DNA of 64,000 nt from positions 186,001 through 250,000 of the forward strand of contig NZ_CANMVK010000005.1 of the NCBI RefSeq assembly GCF_947501405.1, read 5' to 3'. The first letter of the stretch is position 1; each line of letters opens with the position of its first letter. The position numbers and the translations under genes are program-made. The stretch comes from an uncultured Hoeflea sp. Its GTDB lineage: Bacteria; Pseudomonadota; Alphaproteobacteria; Rhizobiales; Rhizobiaceae. The notes under the pieces are model-generated. The model saw only the letters and a program-made list of their open reading frames with translations. It was not told the origin of the DNA and ran no database searches. Below are positions 41,812-52,009 of this stretch, one piece after another.

Positions 41812-41934
41812 GCGAACAGTCTAGGTCTCGTGCTCATACCAAAATGATGCTGTTTGTGAGAACGTGACCTTAAGCAGAATCAATGACCGGACGTGAGAGA
41901 CGGCCCATTGGCGGGTGCGCCAGGCCTTGGAGAC

Positions 41935-42933
41935 ATGATGAGCAAGATCGACCTCGACATTACCAACCTGCCCGATACGACCGCCGTGGTGCGCGACGTT
42001 TTCGGCATCGATTCGGACCTCGTCGTCCCTGCCTACAAGGAGCGTGACGCCTATGTCCCGGATCTGGATCCGGACTATCTGTTTGATCGCGACACGACGC
42101 TGGCGATCCTGGCGGGTTTTGCCCACAATCGGCGGGTGATGGTGTCGGGCTATCACGGCACCGGCAAATCGACCCATATCGAGCAGGTGGCCGCACGGCT
42201 CAACTGGCCCTGCGTGCGTGTCAATCTTGACAGTCATGTCAGCCGCATCGATCTGGTCGGCAAGGACGCGATCGTGGTCCGCGATGGGCTTCAGGTGACC
42301 GAGTTCAAGGACGGGATCCTGCCCTGGGCCTATCAGCACAATGTGGCGCTGGTGTTTGACGAGTATGATGCCGGCCGGCCCGACGTGATGTTCGTCATCC
42401 AGCGCGTACTTGAATCCTCGGGCCGGTTGACGCTGCTTGACCAGAGCCGCGTGATCCGTCCCCACCCCGCGTTCCGTCTGTTCGCCACCGCCAATACGGT
42501 AGGACTGGGCGATACTACCGGGCTTTACCACGGCACACAGCAGATCAACCAGGCGCAGATGGACCGCTGGTCGATTGTCACCACGCTGAACTATCTGCCG
42601 CATGATCAGGAAGTCGACATCGTCGCATCCAAGGTGAAGGAGTTCGCCAAGGGTGATGGCCGCGACACGATCTCGCGCATGGTGCGGGTGGCGGACATGA
42701 CCCGCTCGTCTTTCATCAACGGTGATCTGTCTACAGTGATGAGCCCGCGCACGGTGATCACCTGGGCCGAGAATGCCGAGATCTTCGGTGATGTGGCGAT
42801 GGCATTCCGGCTGACGTTCCTCAACAAGTGCGACGAACTGGAAAGGGCGCTGGTGGCCGAACATTACCAGCGTGCCTTTGGTGTCGAGCTCAAGGAAAGC
42901 GCCGCCAATATCGTTCTTAGCGCAACCGCCTGA
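41935..42933 (+). CDS. cobS: Aerobic cobaltochelatase subunit CobS
   Basis: The 332-residue protein (start ATG 41935 after TTGGAG; the next ATG is also possible) is an AAA+ ATPase. It has Walker A in [22 protein letters not shown], Walker B in [12 protein letters not shown], and an arginine-containing sensor region [25 protein letters not shown]. With CobT it powers insertion of Co2+ into hydrogenobyrinate a,c-diamide by CobN in the aerobic cobalamin pathway. cobT follows by 11 bp. No cobalamin riboswitch was found upstream, and cobN is not in the window. Confidence 0.97.
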   Translation: MMSKIDLDITNLPDTTAVVRDVFGIDSDLVVPAYKERDAYVPDLDPDYLFDRDTTLAILAGFAHNRRVMVSGYHGTGKSTHIEQVAARLNWPCVRVNLDSHVSRIDLVGKDAIVVRDGLQVTEFKDGILPWAYQHNVALVFDEYDAGRPDVMFVIQRVLESSGRLTLLDQSRVIRPHPAFRLFATANTVGLGDTTGLYHGTQQINQAQMDRWSIVTTLNYLPHDQEVDIVASKVKEFAKGDGRDTISRMVRVADMTRSSFINGDLSTVMSPRTVITWAENAEIFGDVAMAFRLTFLNKCDELERALVAEHYQRAFGVELKESAANIVLSATA

Positions 42934-42944
42934 CGGATTTGGCC

Positions 42945-44846
42945 ATGGCCGGTCGCGGCGACAATTCCAGAGCAAAGCCCACGGGTCCAGTTGACGCCGA
43001 GCCGTTCCGGCGGGCGCTGACGGGCTGCGTGCGCGCCATTGCCGGCGATCACGAGCTTGAAGTTGCCTTTGGCAACGACAGGCCGGGCATTTCGGGTGAG
43101 CGTGCGCGATTGCCTGATCTGCCCAAGCGGCCGAGCCGTCGGGATTTCTCGGTGACCCGCGGCCTGGGCGATTCGATGGCGCTGCGCAAGGCCTGCCATG
43201 ATGACGCTACTCACGCGCGTATGGCGCCTGAGGGCCCTGATGCCCGCGCTGTCTATGACGCGGTGGAGCAGGCACGGGTCGAGGCCATCGGCGCCCGGCG
43301 GATGACCGGGGTTGGCGACAACATCACCTCGATGCTCGAGGACAAATACCAGCGCGCCAATTATGCCGGCATTTCCAATCGTGAAGATGCGCCGCTCGAA
43401 GAGGCGCTGGCGCTGATGGTGCGCGAGCAACTGACCGGCCGCAAGCCGCCCGAATCCTCGGGCCGGGTGGTCGAGCTGTGGCGCGATTTCGTCGAGGGCA
43501 AGGCCGGCGACATCCTGCAATCGCTGGAAGGCTCGGTCGATGACCAGCAGGCCTTCGCGCGGGTGGTGCGCGAAATGCTCTCGGCGATGGAGATGGCCGA
43601 GGATTTCGGCGAGGACGACACCGACCAGGACGAACAGGACGAGGTCTCCGACGACGACCAGCCGCGCAGCGAGGAGCAGAACGAACAGTCCTCGGAGGAG
43701 GAGGCCGGGTCTGACGCCGCTCCCGCGGATGAAAGCGAAACCTCTGACGAACAGATGGATTCGGGCGAGATGGACGGCGCCGAAACCGGCGACGATGACA
43801 CCATCGACGACAGCGACGAGGATTCCGAGACACCGGGCGAAACCCGCCGGTCGACCGAGCCTTTTGCCGATTTGAACGAGAAGATCGACTACAAGGTGTT
43901 CACCACCGAGTTCGATGAGGAAATCGCCGCTGAAGATTTGTGCGAGGAAGCCGAGCTCGAACGGCTGCGCGCTTTTCTCGACAAGCAGCTCGCACATTTG
44001 CAGGGCGTGGTGGGGCGGCTTGCCAACCGGCTGCAGCGCCGCTTGATGGCGCAGCAGAACCGGGCCTGGGATTTCGATCTTGAAGAGGGCTACATCGATT
44101 CGGCGCGGTTGCCGCGGATGATCATCGATCCGATGCAGCCGCTTTCGTTCAAGATGGAGCGCGACACCAGTTTCCGCGATACGGTGGTGACGCTGCTGAT
44201 CGACAATTCGGGCTCGATGCGCGGACGGCCGATCACGGTGGCCGCCACGTGTGCCGATATTCTGGCGCGCACGCTCGAACGCTGCGGCGTCAAGGTCGAG
44301 CTCCTGGGGTTCACCACCAAGGCCTGGAAGGGCGGGCAGAGCCGCGAGAAATGGCTGACCGGGGGCAAGCAGCCGACGCCGGGCCGGCTCAATGATCTGC
44401 GCCATATCATCTACAAATCGGCGGATGCGCCCTGGCGGCGGGCTCGGCGCAATCTCGGCCTGATGATGCGCGAAGGCCTTTTGAAAGAAAACATCGACGG
44501 CGAGGCGCTGATCTGGGCGCACACACGGTTGCTCAAGCGGCCCGAGCAGCGGCGCATCCTGATGATGATTTCGGACGGTGCGCCGGTTGATGATTCCACC
44601 CTGTCGGTCAATCCGGGCAATTATCTCGAGCGGCATCTGCGCGCGGTGATCGAGGAGATCGAAACCCGGTCGCCGGTCGAATTGCTGGCCATCGGCATCG
44701 GCCATGACGTTACCCGGTACTATCGTCGCGCGGTGACCATTGTCGACGCCGAGGAGCTGGCCGGTGCCATGACCGAGCAACTGGCGGAACTGTTCGCCGA
44801 CGAGGGGGCAACCCAGACATCGCGGCGCGGACGCTTGCGCGCGTGA
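42945..44846 (+). CDS. cobT: Aerobic cobaltochelatase subunit CobT
   Basis: The 633-residue protein has an N-terminal CobT domain ([31 protein letters not shown]), a strongly acidic low-complexity stretch at about residues 220-310 rich in Asp, Glu and Ser, and a C-terminal von Willebrand A domain. The VWA MIDAS motif is DNSGSMRG near residue 420, with the supporting SDGAP further on. It is the partner of CobS, as BchD is of BchI. The acidic region is usual for CobT. The phytase-like lipoprotein gene overlaps its end by 4 nt. Confidence 0.97.
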   Translation: MAGRGDNSRAKPTGPVDAEPFRRALTGCVRAIAGDHELEVAFGNDRPGISGERARLPDLPKRPSRRDFSVTRGLGDSMALRKACHDDATHARMAPEGPDARAVYDAVEQARVEAIGARRMTGVGDNITSMLEDKYQRANYAGISNREDAPLEEALALMVREQLTGRKPPESSGRVVELWRDFVEGKAGDILQSLEGSVDDQQAFARVVREMLSAMEMAEDFGEDDTDQDEQDEVSDDDQPRSEEQNEQSSEEEAGSDAAPADESETSDEQMDSGEMDGAETGDDDTIDDSDEDSETPGETRRSTEPFADLNEKIDYKVFTTEFDEEIAAEDLCEEAELERLRAFLDKQLAHLQGVVGRLANRLQRRLMAQQNRAWDFDLEEGYIDSARLPRMIIDPMQPLSFKMERDTSFRDTVVTLLIDNSGSMRGRPITVAATCADILARTLERCGVKVELLGFTTKAWKGGQSREKWLTGGKQPTPGRLNDLRHIIYKSADAPWRRARRNLGLMMREGLLKENIDGEALIWAHTRLLKRPEQRRILMMISDGAPVDDSTLSVNPGNYLERHLRAVIEEIETRSPVELLAIGIGHDVTRYYRRAVTIVDAEELAGAMTEQLAELFADEGATQTSRRGRLRA

Positions 44847-45874
44847 GTGCGGCGGTACGATTTAAATCGTTGTTGGCGCTGACCGGCGGTCTGGCGCTGC
44901 TTGCTTGCTCCACCCTGCCGATTCAGGCGACATCTCCCGGCGTTGAGCAGGATGCGATCACCGTCAACGCGCGGACGATTGAAAATTTCGAAGTCGGATC
45001 GCAGCAAACCCGCTTTGGCGATTTCGAGTTTGTCGGCGGGTTGGAGTTGAGTTCGTCAAACGCGCTGCTCGGCGCGATGTCGGGCATCCGGCTGGCAGCC
45101 GACCGCCAACGGTTCCTGGGCGTCATGGATACCGGTTACTGGTATGCTGGCCGGCTGATGCGCGATGACGCAGGACGTCCGATCGGCATGGAAGATTTCG
45201 TCGTCTCTCCGATCCTGGATGCCGCGGGCGAGGCGTCCGATGAGAAATGGCTGTTTGATGCCGAAGGCTTGGTGGTGCGCGGCGACGACGTGCTTGTCAG
45301 TTTCGAGCGCAACCACCGTATCGACATCTATCCAGCCGAGCGGCCGGGACGGTCGACGCCCAAGGGAACGCTTCCGATCCTGATTCCGCGCCATGAGTTT
45401 CGCGGCAATCGCGGGCTGGAAATGGTAGCGGTCGCGCCGGAAACTTCGCAGTTGGCGGGCGCGGTGGTGACGATTTCGGAACGAAGTCTCAATGACAACG
45501 GCGATTTGTTCGCCGCCATCCTGACCGGCCCCTCCAAGGGCGTGTTCTTCGTCAAGCGCGACCCGCCTTTCGACGTGACTGACGGCGACTTTCTGCCCAA
45601 TGGCGATTTGCTGCTTCTGGAGCGCCGGTTTTCCATCGCCCGGGGCGTCGGCATGCGCATCCGGCGGATCGACGGCAGCCGGCTGGGGCCGGGAAATCTG
45701 GTCGATGGCGAAGTGGTTCTTGAAGCCGATTACGGCTATCAGATCGACAACATGGAAGGCCTGGACGTGACCACGGACGATGAGGGGCAGGTCTTTGTCA
45801 CCCTGGTATCAGACGACAATCACTCCATCCTGCAGCGCAATCTGTTGCTCGAATTTCGCTACATCGCAGACTGA
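44843..45874 (+). CDS. Esterase-like (phytase-like fold) lipoprotein
   Basis: The 343-residue protein starts at GTG 44843, overlapping cobT (GTGA). It has a lipoprotein signal ([15 protein letters not shown], cysteine near residue 22) and an 'esterase-like activity of phytase' beta-propeller: [80 protein letters not shown] and [31 protein letters not shown]. Its position after cobST is conserved in rhizobia. Neither phosphatase nor phytase activity can be inferred from this fold; a cell-envelope role is likely. Confidence 0.85.
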   Translation: MSAAVRFKSLLALTGGLALLACSTLPIQATSPGVEQDAITVNARTIENFEVGSQQTRFGDFEFVGGLELSSSNALLGAMSGIRLAADRQRFLGVMDTGYWYAGRLMRDDAGRPIGMEDFVVSPILDAAGEASDEKWLFDAEGLVVRGDDVLVSFERNHRIDIYPAERPGRSTPKGTLPILIPRHEFRGNRGLEMVAVAPETSQLAGAVVTISERSLNDNGDLFAAILTGPSKGVFFVKRDPPFDVTDGDFLPNGDLLLLERRFSIARGVGMRIRRIDGSRLGPGNLVDGEVVLEADYGYQIDNMEGLDVTTDDEGQVFVTLVSDDNHSILQRNLLLEFRYIAD

Positions 45875-45931
45875 CAGGCCATAAGGCTCCGGTTCCGGAT
45901 CCCGGCTTTGGCAAACAAGACGCGGCGCGGC

Positions 45932-46561
45932 TCAGGCGCGGGCCCTGTCTGCTCCGAGCACCGGTATCAACGCCCCATAAGGTGCCAGCATGGCGAGCCC
46001 CACCAGCAACTTGACCATCAGATCACCAAGCGCCCAGGACACCCAGCGCGGCGCCTCGGTTGCAAGCAGACCGAACAGCGGCGCGGTCTCTGAGGCGAAT
46101 GCGTCGCCGGCGCCGATGAAGCCTGCGGCCTGCGAGAAGGCGAGGCTGAAAAAGATGAAGGTGTCGAGACAGGAGCCGGCCACGGTGGATACCAGCGGCG
46201 GCAGCCACCAGACCCGATCACGCAGACGGTCAAAGAGCGACACATCAAGCAATTGCGCGGTCAGAAACGCTGCGCCCGAAGCAACCGCGATGCGTGGCGT
46301 GGCGAGCCAAACCGAAAGTGCCACGGCGATGAGGAAGCCGAAGAACACCACAAGACGAGCGGATTTTGGCCCGAACCGGCGATTGGCGAGATCGGTGACG
46401 AGAAACGCCACCGGATAGGTGAACGCGCCCCAGGTCAGAAGATCGGCCAGATCGAGGCCGCCTATCGACAAGGCCACCGGGAACTGAACGAGGTAGTTCG
46501 AGGCCACGACAATGGCGGCCATAACGGCCATGAACGGCAAGGCAGAGGAGATCATTCGCAT
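45932..46561 (-). CDS. Queuosine precursor transporter (YhhQ/VUT family)
   Basis: ATG 46561 (AGGA nine bases upstream) gives 209 residues with about six membrane helices. Family marks are NYLVQFPV, LTWGAFTYPVAFLVTDLANRRFGPKSARLVVFFGFL and FLTAQLLDVSLFDRLRD, with SCLDTFIFFSLAF near 130. YhhQ imports queuine precursors for tRNA modification. It lies just downstream of rpmB on the same strand, separated by the rpmB terminator. Confidence 0.9.
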   Translation of the reverse strand: MRMISSALPFMAVMAAIVVASNYLVQFPVALSIGGLDLADLLTWGAFTYPVAFLVTDLANRRFGPKSARLVVFFGFLIAVALSVWLATPRIAVASGAAFLTAQLLDVSLFDRLRDRVWWLPPLVSTVAGSCLDTFIFFSLAFSQAAGFIGAGDAFASETAPLFGLLATEAPRWVSWALGDLMVKLLVGLAMLAPYGALIPVLGADRARA

Positions 46562-46590
46562 TTTTTTATCCTGGGTTGATGCCACCAGCG

Positions 46591-46618
46591 CAAAGAAGAA
46601 AGCGGGCCACCGGCCCGC
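46591..46618 (-). terminator. Rho-independent terminator after rpmB
   Basis: On the minus strand GCGGGCC (46618-46612) and GGCCCGC (46608-46602) form a perfect 7-bp stem with a 3-nt loop, followed by TTTCTTCTTT. It lies 30 bp after the rpmB stop and before the queuosine transporter start. Confidence 0.85.
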
Positions 46619-46647
46619 CATCACGATCGGTAAAACAGCCGGCCTGC

Positions 46648-46944
46648 TCAGGCGGCCTTGTTTTCCTCAAGCTTCTTGGCGATCTGGCGCTTGAGCAGAC
46701 GCGCGCGCATCGACAAGTCGCCATCCTTGGCCTTGGCCAGGAATGCGTCGAGACCGCCGCGGTGTTCGACGGTGCGCAGGGCGGCTGCCGAAATACGCAG
46801 ACGATAGCGCTGGCCCAGCGCATCGGAGATCAGCGTCACGTTGCACAGATTGGGCAGGAACCGGCGGCGGGTCCTGTTGTTGGCGTGGCTGACATTGTTT
46901 CCGGACTGTACGGCCTTGCCGGTCAATTCACAGCTGCGGGACAT
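46648..46944 (-). CDS. rpmB: 50S ribosomal protein L28
   Basis: The 98-residue protein is a full-length L28: [72 protein letters not shown]. The family start (C..TGK....GN.VSH...RT.R.F.PNL) is clear. It is part of the large ribosomal subunit. A consensus-like promoter is found 92 bp upstream and a terminator downstream, so it is a single-gene unit. Its two N-terminal cysteine positions are reduced to one, which suggests a zinc-independent form. Confidence 0.97.
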   Translation of the reverse strand: MSRSCELTGKAVQSGNNVSHANNRTRRRFLPNLCNVTLISDALGQRYRLRISAAALRTVEHRGGLDAFLAKAKDGDLSMRARLLKRQIAKKLEENKAA

Positions 46945-47035
46945 ATTGCACCTATTTTTCTCTTCGCCAGCGATCGGGCTGAGCCGCGTCGGGGCTCACC
47001 CAAAGGACCACGGGCCTTTATCGGAAAGTCGCGTG

Positions 47036-47064
47036 TCTATAGTCAGACACGCAAGCCGCGTCAA
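47036..47064 (-). promoter_or_regulatory. Predicted housekeeping promoter of rpmB, overlapping an inverted repeat
   Basis: Reading the minus strand, TTGACG (47064-47059) and TATAGA (47041-47036) are separated by exactly 17 bp, 92 bp before the rpmB start. A perfect inverted repeat GCGTGTCT/AGACACGC (47031-47038 and 47045-47052, 6-nt loop) covers the -10 region, so it may be an operator. Confidence 0.65.
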
Positions 47065-47220
47065 GCCGGAGACACCGAGAAAGGCGCTTATACGGGCCAC
47101 ATCTGCCGGCAGTGGCATTTTTTCTGGCGACCGGCGTCGAATCGCCGCAATCTGCACCAAGTTCTGGCCGAAAGATGACATGAAGAGGTGGCCGTTTTGG
47201 CAGCCTGGCAGGAGGTGCAT

Positions 47221-48003
47221 ATGGGCCGGATCAGTTCCGCGCTTGGATTGGCGATGGGGGCATTGGCGTTGGCAGCGCCCGTGAGCGAGGCCGTGGCTGA
47301 TCCCGTGCAGGGGCATGCGGAATACTCAGTAACCCTTGCTGGATTTCCCGTGGCCTATCTCAACTTCGTGACTGAAGTCGATGGGGCCAACTACTCGATT
47401 TCGGGAACGATGCGCACTTCGGCGCTGTCGGATATGTTTTCCAAGACCCGCGGCAATGCCAGCGTCTCGGGCGCACTGTCGAAGGACCGCTTTCAGGCGT
47501 CGCGTTTTTCAGTCGCCTACACCAGTGGCAAGAAGGCGCAGCGGACCGAAATCGAGTTCAACAACGGCAATGTCAAATCGGCGACAAACACCCCCGAACG
47601 GCGCAAAAAGGGCGGCGACTGGGTGCCGGTTTCGGCCAAGGATCTGCGGGCGGTGCTGGATCCGCTCTCGGGTCTGGTGTTGCCGGCTTCGGGTCGGGCT
47701 TGCCCGCGCAGCCTGCCGATTTTCGACGGCCAGTCGCGGGTCACATTGCATCTCTCGCCCAAGGGGGTTCGCCCGTTCCGGACCAAAGGGTTCAAAGGCG
47801 ATGCGGTGGTGTGCAGCATCCGCTTCGATCCGCAAGCGGGTTACCGCAAAGGTTCATCCGCCATCAGATATCTGAAGAAGCTCAAAAGCATGGAAGTCTG
47901 GTTCGCCAAATACGAGCGCGGCGGCTACTACGCCCCGGTCCGGGTCAAGGTGCCGACCAAAATCGGGCAGGTGACTGTGACTGCGACCCGCTTCGGAGAC
48001 TAA
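47221..48003 (+). CDS. DUF3108 domain protein with signal peptide
   Basis: ATG 47221, ten bases after GGAGG, gives 260 residues. The signal peptide is SALGLAMGALALAAPVSEAVA-DP. The rest is a beta-rich DUF3108 domain: HAEYSVTLAGFPVAYLNFVTEVDGANYSISGTMRTSALSDMF, then AYTSGKKAQRTEIEFNNGNVKS, DPLSGLVLPASG and VWFAKYERGGYYAPVRVKVPTKIGQVTVTATRFGD. DUF3108 proteins resemble periplasmic lipid-binding or LolA-like folds; no role is established. It is divergent from rpmB. Confidence 0.87.
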   Translation: MGRISSALGLAMGALALAAPVSEAVADPVQGHAEYSVTLAGFPVAYLNFVTEVDGANYSISGTMRTSALSDMFSKTRGNASVSGALSKDRFQASRFSVAYTSGKKAQRTEIEFNNGNVKSATNTPERRKKGGDWVPVSAKDLRAVLDPLSGLVLPASGRACPRSLPIFDGQSRVTLHLSPKGVRPFRTKGFKGDAVVCSIRFDPQAGYRKGSSAIRYLKKLKSMEVWFAKYERGGYYAPVRVKVPTKIGQVTVTATRFGD

Positions 48004-48114
48004 GCAGTCTGACGCCGCCATATTGGCGCTGCGCGATGAAATTCATCGGCGGAATGTCAAATCCGGGGTCCTCACGGTTATGAATTTGCGCTACTGGCTG
48101 GCATCGTAGTTTTG

Positions 48115-49002
48115 ATGCCGGGCAGTCCTGTGTACAGATTTTCCACCTTGATCGGATTCACCGCGGTGCTGATGTGGTCGGCGCTGGCCGTTCTTACGGC
48201 GGCCTCGGGTGCCGTTCCGCCGTTCCAGCTTTCGGCCATCTGTTTTGCCATCGGTTCGCTGATCGGGCTGTCGGCGATGCTTCGCGACCCGCGACGTTTC
48301 AAGGCGTTTCGGCAGCCGCTGAACGTCTGGGCCCTGGGTCTGTTCGGGCTGTTCGGCTATCATTTTCTCTATTTTACAGCACTGAGAAACGCGCCTGCGG
48401 TGGAAGCCGGGCTTATTGCCTATCTCTGGCCGTTGCTGATTGTTGTCGGTTCGGCATTGCTGCCGGGCGAGAGGCTGGGCTGGCACCATGTCGCGGGTGC
48501 GCTGATGGGATTGGCGGGCACCGCGCTGATCCTGACCAGGGGCGCCGAAGGCGGATTTGGCGGCGGCAATTGGCTCGGCTATGGCGCGGCGGCTCTGTGT
48601 GCGTTGACCTGGTCGGGATATTCGCTGGCTTCACGGCGGCTGGGCGATACGCCAACTGATGTGGTCACCGGCTTTTGCATGATCTCGGCAGTGCTGTCGG
48701 CGCTGTGCCACCTGGCGCTGGAAACCACGGTGTGGCCCGAAACTCCGGGTCAGTGGCTGGCGGTGGCGGGGCTTGGGCTGGGTCCGGTAGGACTGGCGTT
48801 CTTCGCCTGGGATTACGGGGTCAAGAACGGCGACATCCAGGTGCTGGGAGTGGCGAGCTATGCTGCGCCGTTGTTGTCGACGCTGATCCTGATCCTGTTC
48901 GGCCATGGCCAGGCGAGTTGGGGGATTGCCGCGGCTTGCCTGCTGATCACCGGCGGCGCCTTTCTGGCGGCCAAGGATTTGTTGCGGGGGAAGCAAACAT
49001 GA
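48115..49002 (+). CDS. DMT-superfamily exporter, YddG-like (aromatic amino acids)
   Basis: The 295-residue protein has ten hydrophobic helices in two EamA halves. It has FTAVLMWSALAVLTAASGAVPPFQLSAICFAIGS near the start and ALRNAPAVEAGLIAYLWPLLIVVGSALLPGERLGW in the middle, then GVASYAAPLLSTLILILFGHGQASW. The pattern resembles YddG, an inner-membrane exporter of aromatic amino acids and related compounds. Start ATG 48115 lacks a strong ribosome site. The lysoplasmalogenase gene overlaps its end by 4 nt. Confidence 0.85.
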   Translation: MPGSPVYRFSTLIGFTAVLMWSALAVLTAASGAVPPFQLSAICFAIGSLIGLSAMLRDPRRFKAFRQPLNVWALGLFGLFGYHFLYFTALRNAPAVEAGLIAYLWPLLIVVGSALLPGERLGWHHVAGALMGLAGTALILTRGAEGGFGGGNWLGYGAAALCALTWSGYSLASRRLGDTPTDVVTGFCMISAVLSALCHLALETTVWPETPGQWLAVAGLGLGPVGLAFFAWDYGVKNGDIQVLGVASYAAPLLSTLILILFGHGQASWGIAAACLLITGGAFLAAKDLLRGKQT

Positions 49003-49649
49003 TGGAGCTCTTTGTCGACAACCATTCGATGGCCGTGCTGACATATGCGCTGGTGTCGGTGCTCGCCTTTGCGGTCTATCTGTTCTTGCTCGACCACCCG
49101 ACCTCGCTGGGGCGCACGCTGTCCAAGACGCTGGCTGTGGCGACGCTGGCGGTCATGGCCTGGGCTGTTGGCGGTCCGCTGTTGCTGGTGGTGGCGCTGG
49201 CGTTGTCGGCACTCGGCGACGCGTTCCTGGCCCATGAGGGCGATGTCGCTTTTCTTGGCGGGCTCGGCAGTTTTCTGGTTGCGCATGTTCTTTATGCGGT
49301 GCTGTTCATTGGTTCCGGGGATGGCTTTACCGGTTCCACTATACCGGGGGTTTTGGCGGTTGCGGCGTTTGCGGTGACGATCGGCTTCGTCATGGTGCGC
49401 AAGGCGGGCCCGCTTGCCCTGCCGGTCGCAGCCTATGTTCTGGCCATCGCCAGCATGGGGCTTGGCGGGGTGACGCTTGGTGGACAGGTGCTTGCGGGCG
49501 TCGTTCTGTTCATGGCCTCTGACGCCATCCTGGGGTCGGAGAAATTCCTGATGGCCGAAGACGACCAGTTGCGAAAGGTTTCGGCGCCGGCGGTATGGGT
49601 GCTCTATTACTCCGGGCAGTTGCTGATCACCCACGGCCTTCTGGCTTAA
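48999..49649 (+). CDS. YhhN-family membrane protein (lysoplasmalogenase-like)
   Basis: ATG 48999 overlaps the previous stop (ATGA) after GGGGGAAG and gives 216 residues with about eight helices. The family segment ALSALGDAFLA near residue 75 carries the conserved SxxGD-type acidic residue, and FMASDAILGSEKF near 170 the second. PVWVLYYSGQLLITHGLL ends the protein as in the family. Members hydrolyse the vinyl-ether bond of lysoplasmalogens, but bacterial roles are poorly known. Its 3' end overlaps the cupin gene by 23 nt, tail to tail. Confidence 0.85.
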   Translation: MMELFVDNHSMAVLTYALVSVLAFAVYLFLLDHPTSLGRTLSKTLAVATLAVMAWAVGGPLLLVVALALSALGDAFLAHEGDVAFLGGLGSFLVAHVLYAVLFIGSGDGFTGSTIPGVLAVAAFAVTIGFVMVRKAGPLALPVAAYVLAIASMGLGGVTLGGQVLAGVVLFMASDAILGSEKFLMAEDDQLRKVSAPAVWVLYYSGQLLITHGLLA

Positions 49650-50097
49650 GCGGCGCGCCATCAAAGGGCTGCGGCCGCCAATCGGGCGGGGCCAGCTCGA
49701 AGCTCGAAAACTCGAAGCCGGGCGCCACGGTGCAGCCGACCAGGGTCCAGGCTCCCAGCGATGCAGCGGTCTGCCAGCAATTTGATGGCACCACCAGTTG
49801 CGGACGCTCCCCGGCGGCCAGGTTCATCCCGAGCCTGAACGATTGGGCATTGCATCCGTCGGCCGACAGGGTCAGAGCCAGCGGGCCGCCGCCGTACCAA
49901 TGCCAGGTCTCGGCGGCGTCAACCACCCGGTGCCAATGCGAACAGTCGCCGCCTTCAAGCAGGTAATAGATCGCGGTGGAATGGCCGCGCGGCCCGCCTT
50001 GCGGATCGCGGAATGTCTCCCGGTACCAGCCACCCTCGGGATGAGCCTGCATGTCAAGAAGCGCGATGATGTCACGGGCGGAGAGATCCGGGGTCAT
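49627..50097 (-). CDS. Cupin domain protein (DUF985)
   Basis: The 156-residue protein is a single cupin of the DUF985 group: ALLDMQAHPEGGWYRETFRDPQG near the start, STAIYYLLEGGDCSHWHRVVDAAETWHWYGGGPLALTL with the SHWHR metal-type histidines, and TLVGCTVAPGFEFSSFELA. The fold can bind metal or sugar-like ligands; no function is known for the family. It overlaps the end of the YhhN gene and is 72 bp downstream of gloB on the same strand. Confidence 0.88.
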   Translation of the reverse strand: MTPDLSARDIIALLDMQAHPEGGWYRETFRDPQGGPRGHSTAIYYLLEGGDCSHWHRVVDAAETWHWYGGGPLALTLSADGCNAQSFRLGMNLAAGERPQLVVPSNCWQTAASLGAWTLVGCTVAPGFEFSSFELAPPDWRPQPFDGAPLKPEGRG

Positions 50098-50169
50098 AGC
50101 TGTGGCCTTCGTCTTGGGGGGCTGGCGCCCGCAAATTCATTGGCCGCTTATCCGCAATTGGCGGCCGGA

Positions 50170-50940
50170 TCAGAAACTGTCCTTGCGGCGTCTGAGCTCG
50201 GTGAACACTTCGAGATCTGAGGCGTTTTGCATGCCGAGCTGTTTGCGGATGGCGGGGTTGCCGGTGCGCATGAAGGGATTGGTGCGCTTTTCAAAGCCAA
50301 TGGTGGTGGGCAGCGTCGGCAAGCCCTTTTCCCGCAGTCCGGCGATGTCCTTGATGCGATCAGCAAGTGCTGGGTTGTCGGGATCCACGGTGACCGCGAA
50401 CTTCGCATTGGACTGGGTGTATTCGTGACCGCAATAGACACGAGTCTCATCGGGAAGCTCGGCCAGCCGGTTCAAGGAGGTGAACATGTCCTGGGGCGAA
50501 CCTTCGAACAGCCGGCCGCAGCCCAGCGCGAACAGCGTGTCGCCGGCAAACAGCAGCTGTTCGTCGGGAATGTAAAAGCAGACATGACCGGCGGTGTGCC
50601 CCGGCGTTGAAATGGTGTGAACGGTGCGTCCGGCGAATTCGAACGTGTCGCCATCCGAAACCGTGCCGGTCAGGTCCGAAATCTTGTCGGCCTCATCGGC
50701 CGGACCAATGACCTTTGGCGAATAGGCCTGCGACAGGGCCGGAACGCCTGCGACGTGATCTGGATGATGATGGGTGATCAGCAGGTGGGTCAGACGCCAC
50801 ACGCCAAGATCGAGATGCGCGGCGATGCGGTCTCCGTCCGGGGCGTCGATGCTCGCGGTTTCCCCGCTCAGGGGGTCATGCAAAATGACCGCGAAATTAT
50901 CCTGACGGCAGATGAATTGCTCAATCATCAAACTGGTCAT
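50170..50940 (-). CDS. gloB: Hydroxyacylglutathione hydrolase (glyoxalase II)
   Basis: ATG 50940 follows GGGGA closely and gives 256 residues, the normal length. The binuclear metal motif is LLITHHHPDHVAG (THxHxDH) near residue 58. Further marks are TPGHTAGHVCFYIPDEQLLFAGDTLFALGCGRLFEGSPQDM near 115 and VYCGHEYTQSNAKFA near 170. The C-terminal domain ends in TNPFMR and VFTELRRRKDSF. It hydrolyses S-lactoylglutathione to D-lactate and glutathione. It is divergent from the methyltransferase gene, as in other rhizobia. Confidence 0.95.
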   Translation of the reverse strand: MTSLMIEQFICRQDNFAVILHDPLSGETASIDAPDGDRIAAHLDLGVWRLTHLLITHHHPDHVAGVPALSQAYSPKVIGPADEADKISDLTGTVSDGDTFEFAGRTVHTISTPGHTAGHVCFYIPDEQLLFAGDTLFALGCGRLFEGSPQDMFTSLNRLAELPDETRVYCGHEYTQSNAKFAVTVDPDNPALADRIKDIAGLREKGLPTLPTTIGFEKRTNPFMRTGNPAIRKQLGMQNASDLEVFTELRRRKDSF

Positions 50941-51164
50941 GACGTCCCCGCTTGCCACCATTGGAATCATTTCCGTCCAAGCATAACCGCCGGGCGTAGC
51001 GCCGTCACCTCGCATCCCGGGCTAAAACCAGGTCAAAGGTCCCGCAAGTGATGGTTTCAAACGGCGGATTGGGGCTTTTTACTGGTAATCCTGCCCGGAT
51101 GTGGGTGTAAGTTCATTTTGAGAGTGCCAATCATGGCGGATCCGCGCCGTTGAGGAAACAATCG

Positions 51165-51920
51165 ATGAACACCGATATTGTTGAACTCAGACAGTTCTAT
51201 CACACGCGGCTGGGGTTGCTCGCCGAACAGTCGGTGAGCATGGCGCTGTCCTCGATCTGGGCCAGCTTGCCCGGCGAGCGGTTGATGGGATTGGGGTATG
51301 CGGCACCGTATCTGGACCGGTTTCGCGCCGACGCTGAGCGGACCTTTGCCTTCATGCCGGCGGGGCAGGGTGCGGTCAACTGGCCCGCAGGCGGGCCTTC
51401 GGCGACAGCGTTGATCTTTGATGAGGAATTGCCGCTGCCCGACGCCTCGCTTGACCGCGTGCTGATGGTGCATTCGCTGGAGTTTGCTGAAAATCCGCGC
51501 GAGACGCTGAAAGAGTTATGGCGGGTGCTGGCCCCGGGCGGGCGGCTGGTGATTGTGGCTCCCAACCGGCGCGGCGTCTGGGCGCGGTTCGAGCACACGC
51601 CGTTTGGCGCAGGACGCCCCTATTCGCGCGGACAATTGGTCCGGATTCTTCGCGAAAGCAACTTTGCTCCGGGCGCCTTTGCGGAGGCTTTGTTCTTCCC
51701 GCCCTCCGAACGCAGGCTGGTGATGCGGATGCGCAGCGTGTTCGAGCGGCTCGGGCGGCGGATGTGGCCGGTGTTTTCGGGCGTTATTGTCGTGGAGGCC
51801 CAGAAGCGGCTGTATCAGGGCCTGCCGGTGGCCCAACGGGCCTCGCGCCGGGTGTTCGTGCCGGTGCTCGCCCCCCAGACCTCGCGGGCAACGCCGCGCC
51901 AGGCCGACCAAACGGGGTAA
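51165..51920 (+). CDS. Class I SAM-dependent methyltransferase
   Basis: ATG 51165 after TGAGGAA gives 251 residues. The first glycine-rich motif is weak ([19 protein letters not shown]). The later part is clearly methyltransferase-like: [70 protein letters not shown]. The order gloB / this gene / hisC is conserved in rhizobia. The substrate is unknown. The C-terminal tail is proline- and arginine-rich. Confidence 0.87.
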   Translation: MNTDIVELRQFYHTRLGLLAEQSVSMALSSIWASLPGERLMGLGYAAPYLDRFRADAERTFAFMPAGQGAVNWPAGGPSATALIFDEELPLPDASLDRVLMVHSLEFAENPRETLKELWRVLAPGGRLVIVAPNRRGVWARFEHTPFGAGRPYSRGQLVRILRESNFAPGAFAEALFFPPSERRLVMRMRSVFERLGRRMWPVFSGVIVVEAQKRLYQGLPVAQRASRRVFVPVLAPQTSRATPRQADQTG

Positions 51921-52009
51921 TCGCGAACCATCTCCGGCTCTCGACAAGAGCGCCACGAGAGGCTATTTCCGCCCCCATTCACGGCTTTTTGCACGCAAGG
52001 ACTACTTCC

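Noticed and set aside
42864-44780. Long minus-strand open frame of 638 codons opposite cobT
   Set aside because: Antisense to a clear cobT gene; the product is Arg/His-rich with no family features. GC-rich codon bias leaves such frames open by chance.
44857-44870. Perfect palindrome ACGATTTAAATCGT
   Set aside because: It lies inside the first codons of the phytase-like lipoprotein gene and has no second copy near a promoter; likely chance.
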